Shown here: piece by piece, positions 9,901 to 18,450 of the stretch
How positions within the stretch are numbered: position 1 is the first letter of the stretch
Layout: every line of letters begins with the position of its first letter
Assembly: GCF_937873615.1 (NCBI RefSeq)
Contig: NZ_CALMYP010000017.1
Span: forward strand, 186,001 to 250,000
DNA from: an uncultured Paracoccus sp.
Lineage (GTDB): Bacteria > Pseudomonadota > Alphaproteobacteria > Rhodobacterales > Rhodobacteraceae
Length of the DNA stretch: 64,000 nt
Direction: 5' to 3'
The notes under the pieces: generated by a model
The model's database searches: none
What the model was told of the DNA's origin: nothing
Seen by the model: only the letters and a program-made list of their open reading frames with translations
Translations under genes and position numbers: made by a program

Positions 9901-12450
9901 GACGGGGCAGCGCTGATCTCGGTCATGTCGAACCGGCTGGTCGCGATGCAGGCGGTCGAGGCGAAGGCCGGCGTCAATACGGTCGATCTGCCGGTGACCG
10001 ACGAATGGGGTGCGGGCGTCTATGTCGCGGTCAGCGCCATCCGCCCGGTGGGTGAGGATGCCGGTCATGCGCCGATGCGCACGCTCGGCCTTGCGCCGGC
10101 CATGGTCGATCCGGGCGAGCGCCGGCTGGACGTGGCCCTGAGCGCGCCGGAACAGACCGATCCGCGCCAGATGGCCGAGGTCACGCTGAGCGTGACCGGC
10201 GCGGCTGCGGGCGAGACGGTGAACGCGACCATCTGGGCGGTGGATCAGGGCATCCTGAACCTGACCCGCTATCAGCCGCCCTCGGCCACCGATCACTATT
10301 TCGGCCAGCGTCGTCTGGGCGTCGGGCTGCGCGACCTTTATGGCCGGCTGATCCTGGCCTCGGGCGCGGCTGACGGCGCCATCCGTTCGGGCGGGGATGC
10401 CGGCGCCAGTGCCACTGCCGCGCCGCCGCCGACCGAGAAGCTGATGTCCTGGTTCTCGGGCCCGGTGACGCTGGATGCGTCTGGCAAGGTCACCGTCGCG
10501 GTGCCGCTGCCCGATTTCAACGGCGAGGTGCGGCTGATGGCCGTGGCCTGGACCGCCAAGGCCGTCGGTCAGGCCGACCGGACCATGCTGGTGCGCGACC
10601 CGGTGGTGATGACCGTCACCGCCCCGGCCTTCCTGTCGCCGGGCGACACCGCCACGGCCCAGATCGCATTGGCCCATGTCTCGGGCCCGCCGGGCGAGGT
10701 AGCACTTTCGGTCGAGCCGCAGGGCAACGGCCCGGCCATCGGCACCGCCAACCTGCCCGCCACGGTCACCCTGACCGAGGGCGAGCGGCTGCCGCTTTCG
10801 CTCTCGCTCAGCGCACCGCCGATCGAGGGGCCGGCCGGGCTGCGCGTCTCGGCCAGGCTGCCGGACGGGCGCACGGTCACCAAGGACCTGCAGATCCCGA
10901 TCATCGTCAATGACGAGCCGGTGACCCGCGCCCTGCGCCTGACCCTTGCGCCGGGGCAGAGCCTCAGCCCGGATCTGTCCTCGCTCGGCAGTTTCCAGCC
11001 CGGCTCGGGCCGGCTGACCGCCTCGGTCGGGGCCTATGCGCTGCTCGATATCCCGGCGGCGCTGACCCTGTTGCGGCGCTATCCCTATGGCTGCACCGAA
11101 CAGCTGACCTCGGCGGCCATGCCGCAGCTTTATCTGGGCAATCTGATGCCCGACAATGCACCGCCGATGCCGGGCGATCTGCCGCGCGGCATCGACGATG
11201 CGATCGAGCAGATCCTGACCCGGCAGACATCCCCGGGCGGTTTCGGCATGTGGAGTGCGGCCTATGGCAGCGAGCCTTGGCTCGACGCCTATGCGACGGA
11301 TTTCCTGTCGCGCGCGCGCGCCGCCGGCCATGACGTGCCCGAGGCGAATTTCCGCCGCGCGCTCGCCAATCTGCAGAACCGGCTGAACGCCGCCTCCGAG
11401 GCGCAATATGCCGAACCGGACGAGGCCGCCGCCATGGCCTATGCCGCCTATGTGCTGGCGCGCGAACGCGCGGCGGTGGTCAGCGACCTGCGTTATTATG
11501 CCGATACCGGCCGCGAAAGTTTCGCCACGCCGATGGCGGCCGCCCAGCTTGGCGCGGCACTTGCCTTCCTGGGCGATCAGCCCCGCGCCGACCGCATGTT
11601 CGCCCATGCCGCCCATCTGCTGGAAAAAGACACCGACCGGCCCGGCCTGCGCCGCGATTTCGGCACCGATCTGCGCGACAGCGCGGCGGTGCTGACGCTG
11701 GCGGCCGAGGCCGGATCGCAGCAGATCGACCGTAACCGGCTGGCATCGGGCATGGCCCGCCAGATCGCCACCCGCGACCGCGGCACCCTGTCGACGCAGG
11801 AGGCGCTCTGGACCGTGCTGGCCGGACAGGCGCTTGTCGCCGGCGACGATCCCGGTCAGGGCGTGACCCTGGGCGGCGCGGCGCTGAACGCACCGGTGGC
11901 CGATCTGGGGGATGCCTCGGCGCCGCTGGCGCTGCCCATCGCCAATATCGGCAACCGCCCGGTCGATGTCACCATCTCGGCCACCGCCGTGCCGGTCGAT
12001 GCGATCACGGCGGGCGGCACCGCCTACAGCATCACCCGGCGCTATTTCACCCCCGAGGGCGAGCCGCTGGACCCCGGCCTGATGGCGCAGGGTCAACGGC
12101 TGGTGGCGGTGCTGGAAATCCAGCCCTTCGACGAAAGCGGCGGGCGGCTGATCGTCACCGATCCGCTGCCGGCGGGGTTCGAGATCGACAATCCGAACCT
12201 GATCGAAGCCGGCGAGTTGTCCGGCCTCGACTGGCTGGAAAATGCCGCCTCGACCGAAATGACCGAGTTCCGGGCCGACCGTTTCGCGGCCTCGGTCGAA
12301 TGGAGCGGGACTTCCTCGTTCCAGCTGGCCTACCGGCTGCGGGCGGTCACGCCGGGGCAGTTCCACCACCCGGCGGCGACGGTTTCGGACTTCTACCGCC
12401 CGGAACGCCGGGGCTGGACCGACAGTGCGACCGCAAGCATCGTCCCCTGA
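6958..12450 (+). CDS. Bacterial alpha-2-macroglobulin with thioester site
   Basis: An 1830-residue exported protein. A signal peptide ends near VSAQ (residue 25) with no lipobox, so it is probably soluble in the periplasm, unlike the lipoprotein form in E. coli. A small cysteine-rich PAN/Apple-like region follows (Cys residues within about residues 44-70), then macroglobulin-type beta domains. The reactive thioester motif YGCTEQ has Cys1379 and Gln1382, inside the alpha/alpha thioester domain. Such proteins are thought to trap proteases that breach the outer membrane. The 3' end overlaps pbpC by 26 nt, matching the known pairing of this protease trap with a peptidoglycan repair enzyme. Confidence 0.93.
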   Translation: MRSSAFAAIGAICLWLGMIGAVSAQNAIPERRIPLQNGFDMPGGDLGPIFDINQTACLQSCLKNDACTAVTYNAGARACFPKANPEPPIRFDGALSGTVLRADPEVVARAEERRNAAGDWLRDSDIAAARSQAASLSETYPNYGQSVLDLRETLRGWVNSTSNSKIRVQSMLTAETDAAEDWAALSRVLTANARDADDASEKRRLALSAATNAWLRAPGDISTYLALWAQAAEQMDRGRDGLGALRSGDPAAPEIAALMDEFEGRYGFRVQDSEVRAEGPDPRFCVQFSDRLARNADLRPFVGLPEQTLGIEANGSELCVTGMERGTDLTVTMRAGMPSEDGDKLAREVQQSAYIPDRSPAVRFPGRAYVLPASGDLGLTLYTVNTDEAALTLYRMSDRNLVQALRDEMFGTPLDGWRANRFTSELGNEVWTGFASVAPPPGGGSHPVNAEVATRLDLRHEAGPLEPGIYALSAALPNVDQDEAPAATQWFMVSDLGLSSFSGTDGLTVAVRGLSDAAARAGVEVALISRGNAVLGKTMTDADGFAHFDAGLTRGRAAAEPALITASRLDGETVADFSILSLMDPEFDLSDRGVEGNPPAPPVDVFATLDRGAYRAGETAHATILTRNGLAEAIEGLPLSATVLRPDGAEYARLMPVPAPAGGYVLDFPVPATAPRGAWQIELRVEEDGPALASLRMLVEDFLPERIDFDLDLPDAPLPLSQKVTADIAARWLYGAPAADLPVEGELTLSPARSLPGWEGYVFGRHDETQPQGAGMLAGTTDAEGVYHLEAGLPPAMAQATRPWNLTVRLDVLEGAGRPVERTDTALILPAAGHIGIKPDFADLTVPEGGAAAFSVVALGPDLQPVAGDYSWQLNRVESDYQWYSIDGDWQWEAITHRSAVASGKVTLNGAGPGKIEAAVEWGEFELVVHAPNGAESSILFYAGWGSASGAQDSPDRLRVTLDKPAYRHGETATVTFEAPSDGAALISVMSNRLVAMQAVEAKAGVNTVDLPVTDEWGAGVYVAVSAIRPVGEDAGHAPMRTLGLAPAMVDPGERRLDVALSAPEQTDPRQMAEVTLSVTGAAAGETVNATIWAVDQGILNLTRYQPPSATDHYFGQRRLGVGLRDLYGRLILASGAADGAIRSGGDAGASATAAPPPTEKLMSWFSGPVTLDASGKVTVAVPLPDFNGEVRLMAVAWTAKAVGQADRTMLVRDPVVMTVTAPAFLSPGDTATAQIALAHVSGPPGEVALSVEPQGNGPAIGTANLPATVTLTEGERLPLSLSLSAPPIEGPAGLRVSARLPDGRTVTKDLQIPIIVNDEPVTRALRLTLAPGQSLSPDLSSLGSFQPGSGRLTASVGAYALLDIPAALTLLRRYPYGCTEQLTSAAMPQLYLGNLMPDNAPPMPGDLPRGIDDAIEQILTRQTSPGGFGMWSAAYGSEPWLDAYATDFLSRARAAGHDVPEANFRRALANLQNRLNAASEAQYAEPDEAAAMAYAAYVLARERAAVVSDLRYYADTGRESFATPMAAAQLGAALAFLGDQPRADRMFAHAAHLLEKDTDRPGLRRDFGTDLRDSAAVLTLAAEAGSQQIDRNRLASGMARQIATRDRGTLSTQEALWTVLAGQALVAGDDPGQGVTLGGAALNAPVADLGDASAPLALPIANIGNRPVDVTISATAVPVDAITAGGTAYSITRRYFTPEGEPLDPGLMAQGQRLVAVLEIQPFDESGGRLIVTDPLPAGFEIDNPNLIEAGELSGLDWLENAASTEMTEFRADRFAASVEWSGTSSFQLAYRLRAVTPGQFHHPAATVSDFYRPERRGWTDSATASIVP

Positions 12451-14578
12451 GGGCGACGCGCGGCGGCGCGACCCCGCCCGCCGCGCCGGTCGCCGGATCA
12501 TCGCCGCAGCCCTGGCGCTTGGCCTGATCGCGGCGGCGGCGGATGGCGCGCGCGCGGCCTTCTGGCGCTGGATCGACGCCACCCCCCTGCCGCTGCTGGC
12601 GGTCGAGACCGGGACCGAGGTTCTGGCCCGCGACGGCAGCCTGCTGCGCGCCTTTCAGGTCGGGGACGGGCTGTGGCGGCTGGCGCCCCCCGCCGCCGGC
12701 GTCGATCCGCGCTTCCGGCAGATGCTGATCGCCTGGGAAGATCGGCGCTTTTCCGAACATGCGGGCGTCGATCCGCGCGCCGTGATCCGGGCCGGTGCGC
12801 AGGCGCTGCGCCATGGCCGCGTGATCTCGGGCGCCTCGACCCTGTCGATGCAGACGGCGCGGCTGCTGGAACGCGGCCCGACCGCCGATTGGGGCGGCAA
12901 GCTGCGTCAGGCGCGGCTGGCCATGGCGCTGGAACGCCGCATCGGCAAGACCGGGATCATGGCGCTGTACCTGCGCCTCGCGCCCTATGGCGGCAATACC
13001 GAAGGGGTGCGCGCCGCAAGCCTGATGTGGTTCGGCAAGGAACCGACGCGGCTGACCCCGGCAGAGGCTGCGCTTCTCGTGGCCCTGCCGCAAGCGCCCG
13101 AGGCCCGGCGCCCCGACATCCCCGCCCGGCGCGCGGAGGCGCTGATCGCGCGCAACCGCGTCCTCGACCGGGCCGAGGCGGAAGGCATCCTCGATGCCGA
13201 AGCGGCCGATCTGGCCCGCGCAGCCCCGATGCCCACGACGCGGCGCCCCTTCCCGAACCATGCCGCCCTTCTGGCCGAGCGCCTGCGCCGCGAAAACCCC
13301 GGTGCCCTGCGCATCGAGACCACCATCGACCCGCAGTTGCAGCGCGCCGCCGAAGGGCTGATCGCGCGGGCGGTGGCCGGCCAATCCGACCGCGTCTCAG
13401 CCGCCGCGATCCTCGCCGATCATAGCAGCGGCGAGATTCTGGCCGAAATCGGGACCGCCGCTTATGGCGACACCCCGCGCGACGGTTTCGTGGACATGAC
13501 CCGGGCCCTGCGCTCGCCCGGATCGACGCTGAAACCCTTCGTCTATGCGCTCGGCTTCGATGACGGGCTGATCCATCCCGAAACCCTGATCGAGGATCGT
13601 CCCGCCATCTTCGGCCGCTGGCAGCCGCAGAATTTCGACCGCCATTTCCGTGGCACCGTCACCATCCGCCGGGCGCTGCAGGATTCGCTGAACATCCCCG
13701 TGGTCCGCGTGGCCGAGGCGCTTGGCCCGGCGCGGATCATGGCCACGCTGCGCCGCGCCGGGATGCAGGTCGAGGTGAAGGGCGGCACCCCGGGACTGGC
13801 CCTGGTGCTGGGCGGGGCCGGGGTTTCGCTTTACGATCTCGTCGGCGGCTATGCGGCACTGGCCGAGGGCGGGCAGACGGTCGCCCTGCACGAGACCCAC
13901 AGGCAGGGCGAACCCGGGGCGCAGTCGCGGCTGGTCGGCCGCGCCGCCGCCTGGCAGATCGGCCATATCCTGTCGCGCCTGCCGCCGCCACAAGGCCGCC
14001 CGGCGGGCCGCGTCGCCTACAAGACCGGCACCAGCTATGGCCATCGCGACGCGCTTGCCATCGGCTATGACGGGCGCTTCGTGGCCGGGGTCTGGCTGGG
14101 CCGGGCCGATGGCACGCCGGTGCCCGGGGCCTTCGGCGGCGATCTGGCGGCACCGGTGCTGTTCGATCTGTTCGACATGCTGGGCGCGCGCCGCAAGGCG
14201 CTGCCGCCGCCGCCGCCCGAAACGCTGATCGTCGCCAATCCGAACCTGCCCGCGCCCCTGCGCCGCTTCACCCCGGCGGGCAGCACCAGTGCCGCAACCG
14301 CCGCCGCCGGCCTGACCATGAACGGCCAGGCCGATCCCCTGACCATCGTCTTTCCACCCGACGGGGCCGAGCTGGAACTGTCCTCGGGCAGTCGCATCCC
14401 GGTGCGGCTGCGCGGCGGCGTGCCGCCCTATACCTGGCTTCTGAACGGCGCGCCCGCCGCCATCGCCTCGCCCGAGCAGATGACACAGATCACCGGCACG
14501 CCCGGCCTGTCGGAACTGACGGTGACCGATTCGACCGGCACCACGCGCCGCGCCCGGCTGCGGATGATCCGCCCCTGA
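12425..14578 (+). CDS. pbpC: Penicillin-binding protein 1C
   Basis: A 717-residue bifunctional peptidoglycan synthase with one N-terminal membrane helix. The glycosyltransferase (GT51) domain has the catalytic WEDRRF motif and GASTLSMQTARLLE. The transpeptidase domain has SxxK at S367-T-L-K370, SLN in DSLNIPVV, and KTGTSYG. The C-terminal roughly 90 residues form the beta-rich BiPBP_C domain typical of PBP1C. A GTG at 12425, inside the end of the macroglobulin gene, is the best available start, and the overlap indicates coupled translation. It likely repairs peptidoglycan together with the adjacent alpha-2-macroglobulin. Confidence 0.93.
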   Translation: MRPQASSPEGDARRRDPARRAGRRIIAAALALGLIAAAADGARAAFWRWIDATPLPLLAVETGTEVLARDGSLLRAFQVGDGLWRLAPPAAGVDPRFRQMLIAWEDRRFSEHAGVDPRAVIRAGAQALRHGRVISGASTLSMQTARLLERGPTADWGGKLRQARLAMALERRIGKTGIMALYLRLAPYGGNTEGVRAASLMWFGKEPTRLTPAEAALLVALPQAPEARRPDIPARRAEALIARNRVLDRAEAEGILDAEAADLARAAPMPTTRRPFPNHAALLAERLRRENPGALRIETTIDPQLQRAAEGLIARAVAGQSDRVSAAAILADHSSGEILAEIGTAAYGDTPRDGFVDMTRALRSPGSTLKPFVYALGFDDGLIHPETLIEDRPAIFGRWQPQNFDRHFRGTVTIRRALQDSLNIPVVRVAEALGPARIMATLRRAGMQVEVKGGTPGLALVLGGAGVSLYDLVGGYAALAEGGQTVALHETHRQGEPGAQSRLVGRAAAWQIGHILSRLPPPQGRPAGRVAYKTGTSYGHRDALAIGYDGRFVAGVWLGRADGTPVPGAFGGDLAAPVLFDLFDMLGARRKALPPPPPETLIVANPNLPAPLRRFTPAGSTSAATAAAGLTMNGQADPLTIVFPPDGAELELSSGSRIPVRLRGGVPPYTWLLNGAPAAIASPEQMTQITGTPGLSELTVTDSTGTTRRARLRMIRP

Positions 14579-14657
14579 TCCCCACCCATTGCCACGCGAT
14601 TTGACGATCCGTCACTTGCCGGGACCTCCTGCCGCACCCATTTCCGACAGAAACAGT

Positions 14658-14686
14658 TTGACAACCGGCGCCCCGCCTGATGAAAA
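14658..14686 (+). promoter_or_regulatory. Possible sigma-70 promoter before the imelysin gene
   Basis: A perfect TTGACA lies at 14658-14663. After 17 nt comes only a weak -10 candidate (TGAAAA, 14681-14686), 35 nt before the start codon. No convincing Fur, Irr or iron-rhodo box is visible by eye, although the downstream genes suggest iron control. Confidence 0.35.
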
Positions 14687-14720
14687 CACTAGGAAATAAG
14701 AATCCAGCCAAGGAAACCCC

Positions 14721-15983
14721 ATGCTGCGCAAGACCATGACCGCAATGACGCTCGCCCTGATGGCCTCTGCGGCCCATGCGGCCCATGCGGCAACGCCCGA
14801 TGAGGTCGTCACGCATTACGCCGACATCGCGGAAGCCGCCTATGGCGACAGCCTGACCACGGCCGAGGCCCTGCGCGCAGCCATCGGCGCCCTGGTCGAG
14901 GCCCCGTCCGAGGAAACCCTTGCCGCCGCCCGCGCCGCCTGGACCGCCGCCCGCGTCCCCTATCAGCAGACCGAGGCCTATCGCTTCGGCAACCCGATCG
15001 TCGACGACTGGGAAGGCCGGGTGAATGCCTGGCCGCTGGACGAGGGGCTGATCGACTATGTCGCCGAGGACACCCCCTCGGCCGAGGATAACGAGTTGGC
15101 GCAACTGAATGTCATCGCCACCCCCTCGCTGGATCTGGGGACCGAGGTTCTGGACGCCGCCACCATCACCCCGGACACGATCCGCGCCCTGCACGAGGCC
15201 GGCGGGATCGAGGCCAATGTCGCCTCGGGCTATCACGCCATCGAATTCCTGCTCTGGGGTCAGGACCTGAACGGCACCGGCCCGGGCGCAGGCGACCGGC
15301 CCTATACGGATTATGTGCAGGGCGAGGGCTGCACCGGCGGCAATTGCGACCGCCGCGCCGCCTATCTGGTCGCGGCCTCTGACCTGCTGATCGAGGATCT
15401 TCACGAAATGGTCGGCGCATGGGGCAAGGACGGGGCCGCGCGCAAGACCGTCACCGCTGACCCGCAGGCCGGGCTGAGCGCCATGCTGACCGGCATGGGC
15501 AGCCTGTCTTACGGCGAACAGGCGGGAGAGCGGATGAAGCTCGGCCTGATGCTGAACGACCCCGAGGAAGAACACGACTGTTTCTCGGACCAGACCCATT
15601 TCAGCCATTACTATGACGGGCTGGGCATCCAGAACGTCTATCTGGGCCGCTATACCCGCACCGATGGCACCGAAATCACCGGCCCGTCGCTGTCGGATCT
15701 GGTGGCCGAAAAGGACGCCTCGGTCGATACGGCGCTGAAGACCGATCTCGATGCGACCATGGCGGCCCTTGGCGCGCTGCGCGACAAGGCCGAGGGCGGC
15801 ATGGCCTATGACCAGATGCTGGCACCGGGCAATGCCGAGGGCGAGGCCGTCATCACCGCCGCCATCGACGGGCTGGTCAAGCAGACCCAGGCGATCGAGC
15901 GGGCCGTCGCCGTGCTCGGCCAGGACGGCATCGAATTCGAGGGTTCCGACAGCCTCGACAACCCCGAGGCGGTTTTCCAGTAA
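14721..15983 (+). CDS. Imelysin-family (M75-like) periplasmic iron-uptake protein
   Basis: A 420-residue exported protein with a signal peptide ending around HAAHAA (about residue 27). The family motif GxHxxE is present as G170-Y-H172-A-I-E175, followed by FLLWGQD. Imelysin proteins (IrpA/ICMP-like) bind iron at the cell surface or in the periplasm; the old peptidase assignment is not supported by a clear protease site. The second half contains a matching helical-bundle repeat with CFSDQTHFSHYYDG. A bacterioferritin-associated ferredoxin, bacterioferritin and a di-heme DUF1111 protein follow. DUF1111 is a known partner of imelysin in marine and alphaproteobacterial iron operons. Confidence 0.9.
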   Translation: MLRKTMTAMTLALMASAAHAAHAATPDEVVTHYADIAEAAYGDSLTTAEALRAAIGALVEAPSEETLAAARAAWTAARVPYQQTEAYRFGNPIVDDWEGRVNAWPLDEGLIDYVAEDTPSAEDNELAQLNVIATPSLDLGTEVLDAATITPDTIRALHEAGGIEANVASGYHAIEFLLWGQDLNGTGPGAGDRPYTDYVQGEGCTGGNCDRRAAYLVAASDLLIEDLHEMVGAWGKDGAARKTVTADPQAGLSAMLTGMGSLSYGEQAGERMKLGLMLNDPEEEHDCFSDQTHFSHYYDGLGIQNVYLGRYTRTDGTEITGPSLSDLVAEKDASVDTALKTDLDATMAALGALRDKAEGGMAYDQMLAPGNAEGEAVITAAIDGLVKQTQAIERAVAVLGQDGIEFEGSDSLDNPEAVFQ

Positions 15984-16019
15984 GCCGCCTCAAGGATCAG
16001 AGAAACAAGGATTTTTGTC

Positions 16020-16271
16020 ATGATCGTCTGCCACTGCAACCAGATCACCGACCACGATATTCGTGCCGCGGTCGGCTGGATGCGCGCTGCCGACCCTGAT
16101 ACCATCGTCACGCCGGGCAAGATCTATCACGCGCTCGGCAAGCGCGCCGATTGCGGCGGCTGCATGAAGTTGTTCGTCGCCCAGATGCGCGCGGCGGACG
16201 GGTTCGCTGTCGGCGAGGCTCAGCCTGTGCCGGCAGTATTGACAGGTCTGCGCCGGACGGCGGCAGGCTGA
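16020..16271 (+). CDS. bfd: Bacterioferritin-associated ferredoxin
   Basis: An 83-residue cytoplasmic [2Fe-2S] protein with the BFD ligand pattern: C4-x-C6 near the N-terminus and C45-x-x-C48 in CGGC. It docks on bacterioferritin and donates electrons for iron release. The spacing between the cysteine pairs is longer than in the 64-residue E. coli Bfd because of a small insertion. It starts with MIVCHCNQ, has AAGGA upstream, and lies 16 nt before bfr, so the two form an operon. Confidence 0.93.
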   Translation: MIVCHCNQITDHDIRAAVGWMRAADPDTIVTPGKIYHALGKRADCGGCMKLFVAQMRAADGFAVGEAQPVPAVLTGLRRTAAG

Positions 16272-16287
16272 CAGGAAAGGAATTGGA

Positions 16288-16773
16288 ATGAAGGGCGACG
16301 CAAAGGTTATTGAATACCTGAACGCAGCTTTGCGGTCGGAACTGACCGCCGTCAGCCAGTATTGGCTGCATTACCGGCTGCAGGAGGACTGGGGTTACGG
16401 CCGCATCGCCGACAAATCCCGCGCCGAATCGATCGAGGAGATGAATCACGCCGACCGGCTGATCCAGCGCATCATCTTTCTGGAAGGGCATCCGAACCTG
16501 CAGAAGCTCGACCCGCTGCGCATCGGCCAGAACGTCAAGGAGACGATGGAGGCCGATCTGGCCGGCGAGCATGACGCCCGCACGCTGTATATCGAGGCGC
16601 GCGACCATTGCGAGAAGGTCGGCGATTACGTCTCGAAGGCGTTGTTCGAGGATCTGATCGCGGATGAGGAAGGCCATATCGACTTCCTCGAAACCCAGAT
16701 CGCGCTGCATGACGAAATCGGCGCGCAGAATTTCGGCCTGCTGAACGCGAAACCGGCGAACGAAGCCGAATAA
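16288..16773 (+). CDS. bfr: Bacterioferritin
   Basis: A 161-residue four-helix ferritin of normal length that stores iron as a 24-mer cage. The di-iron ferroxidase ligands are visible: Glu18 ([10 protein letters not shown]), Glu51 and His54 (EEMNHADR), Glu94 in the AGEHDAR region, and Glu127/His130 ([10 protein letters not shown]). Met52 between the ligands is the usual heme b axial ligand. AAAGGAA precedes the ATG. Next to bfd it forms the iron storage and release pair. Confidence 0.97.
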   Translation: MKGDAKVIEYLNAALRSELTAVSQYWLHYRLQEDWGYGRIADKSRAESIEEMNHADRLIQRIIFLEGHPNLQKLDPLRIGQNVKETMEADLAGEHDARTLYIEARDHCEKVGDYVSKALFEDLIADEEGHIDFLETQIALHDEIGAQNFGLLNAKPANEAE

Positions 16774-16780
16774 GACTTCC

Positions 16781-16804
16781 GGCGGGCGACATCAGCCGCC
16801 CGCC
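16781..16804 (+). terminator. GC-rich hairpin after bfr
   Basis: Perfect 8-bp arms (GGCGGGCG and CGCCCGCC) are separated by 8 nt, starting 8 nt after the bfr stop. No T-run follows, so it is either a weak or factor-assisted terminator or an mRNA-stabilising hairpin ahead of the DUF1111 gene. Confidence 0.4.
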
Positions 16805-16839
16805 CAATCCCGGCCCCCGGCCACAACCCGCTGATTGCC

Positions 16840-18405
16840 ATGAAAATTCATCCTGTTTCCGCCTTCGCATCCGCCGGAGGGGCGGGTATCCTTGCGCTTG
16901 CCCTGACCGCCCTGCCCCCCATGGCCGCCGCGCAGGAGGCCCTGCCCGACTGGCAGAGCGAGCCGCATCTGAACATTATCCCGCGCGACGCCGAGGAAAG
17001 CGCGCGCATCGCCCGCGTCACCGCCCCGCCACAGGATTTCACCGCGCCCGAGACATTCGAGCAGAACCCTGCCGGTGCCGCGACCACGCGTTTCACCGAC
17101 AATGCCGACGCGTTCTCGCAATTCTCGCCCAATATGCCCCGCACCAGCGAGATGGAGTTCAAGCTGGGCAATGGCATCTTCCGCAAGCTCTGGGTCGGCG
17201 CGCCGTCCTCGACCAAGGGCAGCGACGGGCTCGGGCCGCTATACAATGCGCGGGCCTGCCAGAACTGCCACATCAAGGACGGGCGCGGCCATATGCCGGA
17301 CAGCCCCGATGACAGCCGCGTATCCGCCTTCCTGCGCCTGTCGGTGCCGGGCGGCGATCCGCAGCCGGCGATCCCGGATTACATCCCGACCAGCCCCGAT
17401 CCCGTCTATGGCGGGCAATTGCAGGATCTGGCGCTTGAAGGCTATCTGGCCGAGGCGAAGATGGGCATCCGCTGGACCGAGATCCCGGTCACGCTGGCCG
17501 ATGGCAGCACGGTTTCGCTGCGCGCGCCCGATTATGCGCTGGAAAACCCGGCTTACGGCGACCCGCATGAGGGGCTGATGCTGTCGGCCCGGGTGGCGCC
17601 GCAGATGATCGGGCTGGGCCTGTTGGAGGCCGTGCCGGTCGCCGATGTCCTGGCGCTTGCCGATCCCGAAGATACCGATGGCGACGGCATTTCCGGTCGT
17701 CCGCAGATCGTCTGGTCGGCCGAGTTCGACCGCCCGATGCTGGGCCGCTTCGGTCACAAGGGCGGCAATGCCACCATCCGCGCCCAATCGGCCGGTGCGC
17801 TTGCCGGCGATATGGGCCTGTCGAACCCGCTGGCCCCCGACCCGTCCGGCGAATGCACCGCAGCCCAGGCCGATTGCCGCAAGGCCCCCGCCGGGCAGGA
17901 AGACGGCATTCGCGACGGGCTGGAACTCGACGGCAAAAGCCTCGATCTCATCACCTTCTATTCGCGCAACCTCGCCGTGCCGGAGCGCCGCAAACTCGAC
18001 GACCCGCAGGTGCTGCGCGGCAAGGAGATCGCCTATACGGTCGGCTGCACCTCCTGCCACAATCCGAAATTCGTCACCCACCGCCTGAACGATCAGCCCG
18101 AGCAGAGCTTTCAGCTGATCTGGCCCTATACCGACCTGCTGCTGCACGACATGGGCGAAGGGCTGGCCGATAACCGCCCGGAATCCCGCGCGACGGGGCG
18201 CGAATGGCGCACCGCGCCGCTCTGGGGGGTTTCGCTGAACGCTCAGGTGACCGGCGTCGAAAGCTATCTGCACGATGGCCGCGCGCGCACGCTGCTGGAA
18301 GCGATCCTCTGGCATGGCGGAGAGGCAGAAACTGCGCGCGACGCGGTGATCACCCTGCCGACCGAGGACCGCGAGGCGCTGATCGCCTGGCTGCAATCGC
18401 TATAG
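16840..18405 (+). CDS. Di-heme DUF1111 (thiol oxidoreductase-like) cytochrome of the imelysin locus
   Basis: A 521-residue exported protein with a signal peptide ending near MAAAQ. It has two c-type heme motifs, CQNCH at residues 140-144 and CTSCH at 403-407, in the arrangement of the DUF1111 family, which is related to MauG/cytochrome c peroxidase. FGHKGGNATIRAQSAGA and the C-terminal YLHDGRARTLLEAILWHGGEA segment are characteristic. It is probably a periplasmic redox partner in iron acquisition, as it commonly occurs beside imelysins. The ribosome site before the ATG is poor, so a slightly different start is possible. Confidence 0.88.
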   Translation: MKIHPVSAFASAGGAGILALALTALPPMAAAQEALPDWQSEPHLNIIPRDAEESARIARVTAPPQDFTAPETFEQNPAGAATTRFTDNADAFSQFSPNMPRTSEMEFKLGNGIFRKLWVGAPSSTKGSDGLGPLYNARACQNCHIKDGRGHMPDSPDDSRVSAFLRLSVPGGDPQPAIPDYIPTSPDPVYGGQLQDLALEGYLAEAKMGIRWTEIPVTLADGSTVSLRAPDYALENPAYGDPHEGLMLSARVAPQMIGLGLLEAVPVADVLALADPEDTDGDGISGRPQIVWSAEFDRPMLGRFGHKGGNATIRAQSAGALAGDMGLSNPLAPDPSGECTAAQADCRKAPAGQEDGIRDGLELDGKSLDLITFYSRNLAVPERRKLDDPQVLRGKEIAYTVGCTSCHNPKFVTHRLNDQPEQSFQLIWPYTDLLLHDMGEGLADNRPESRATGREWRTAPLWGVSLNAQVTGVESYLHDGRARTLLEAILWHGGEAETARDAVITLPTEDREALIAWLQSL

Positions 18406-18411
18406 GAACAA

Positions 18412-18429
18412 GCGCCGCAATCGCGGCGC
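18412..18429. terminator. Shared hairpin between convergent genes
   Basis: GCGCCGC and GCGGCGC pair perfectly around an AATC loop, 7 nt after the DUF1111 stop and 22 nt before the end of the convergent pyc gene. Short T-rich sequence follows on the plus strand. It is a likely bidirectional terminator. Confidence 0.55.
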
Positions 18430-18450
18430 CTGCTTCTCACTTCTACGCGC

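Noticed and set aside
6853..12582. A 1909-codon open frame on the minus strand opposite the alpha-2-macroglobulin gene
   Set aside because: It is antisense to a gene with clear signal peptide, domains and thioester motif. Its product is Arg/Gly/Asp-rich low-complexity sequence typical of GC-rich antisense frames and has no domain or ribosome site.
14721..15983. Peptidase M75 function for the imelysin protein
   Set aside because: Only the GxHxxE motif is present, which in this family is tied to iron binding. No classical protease active site is visible.
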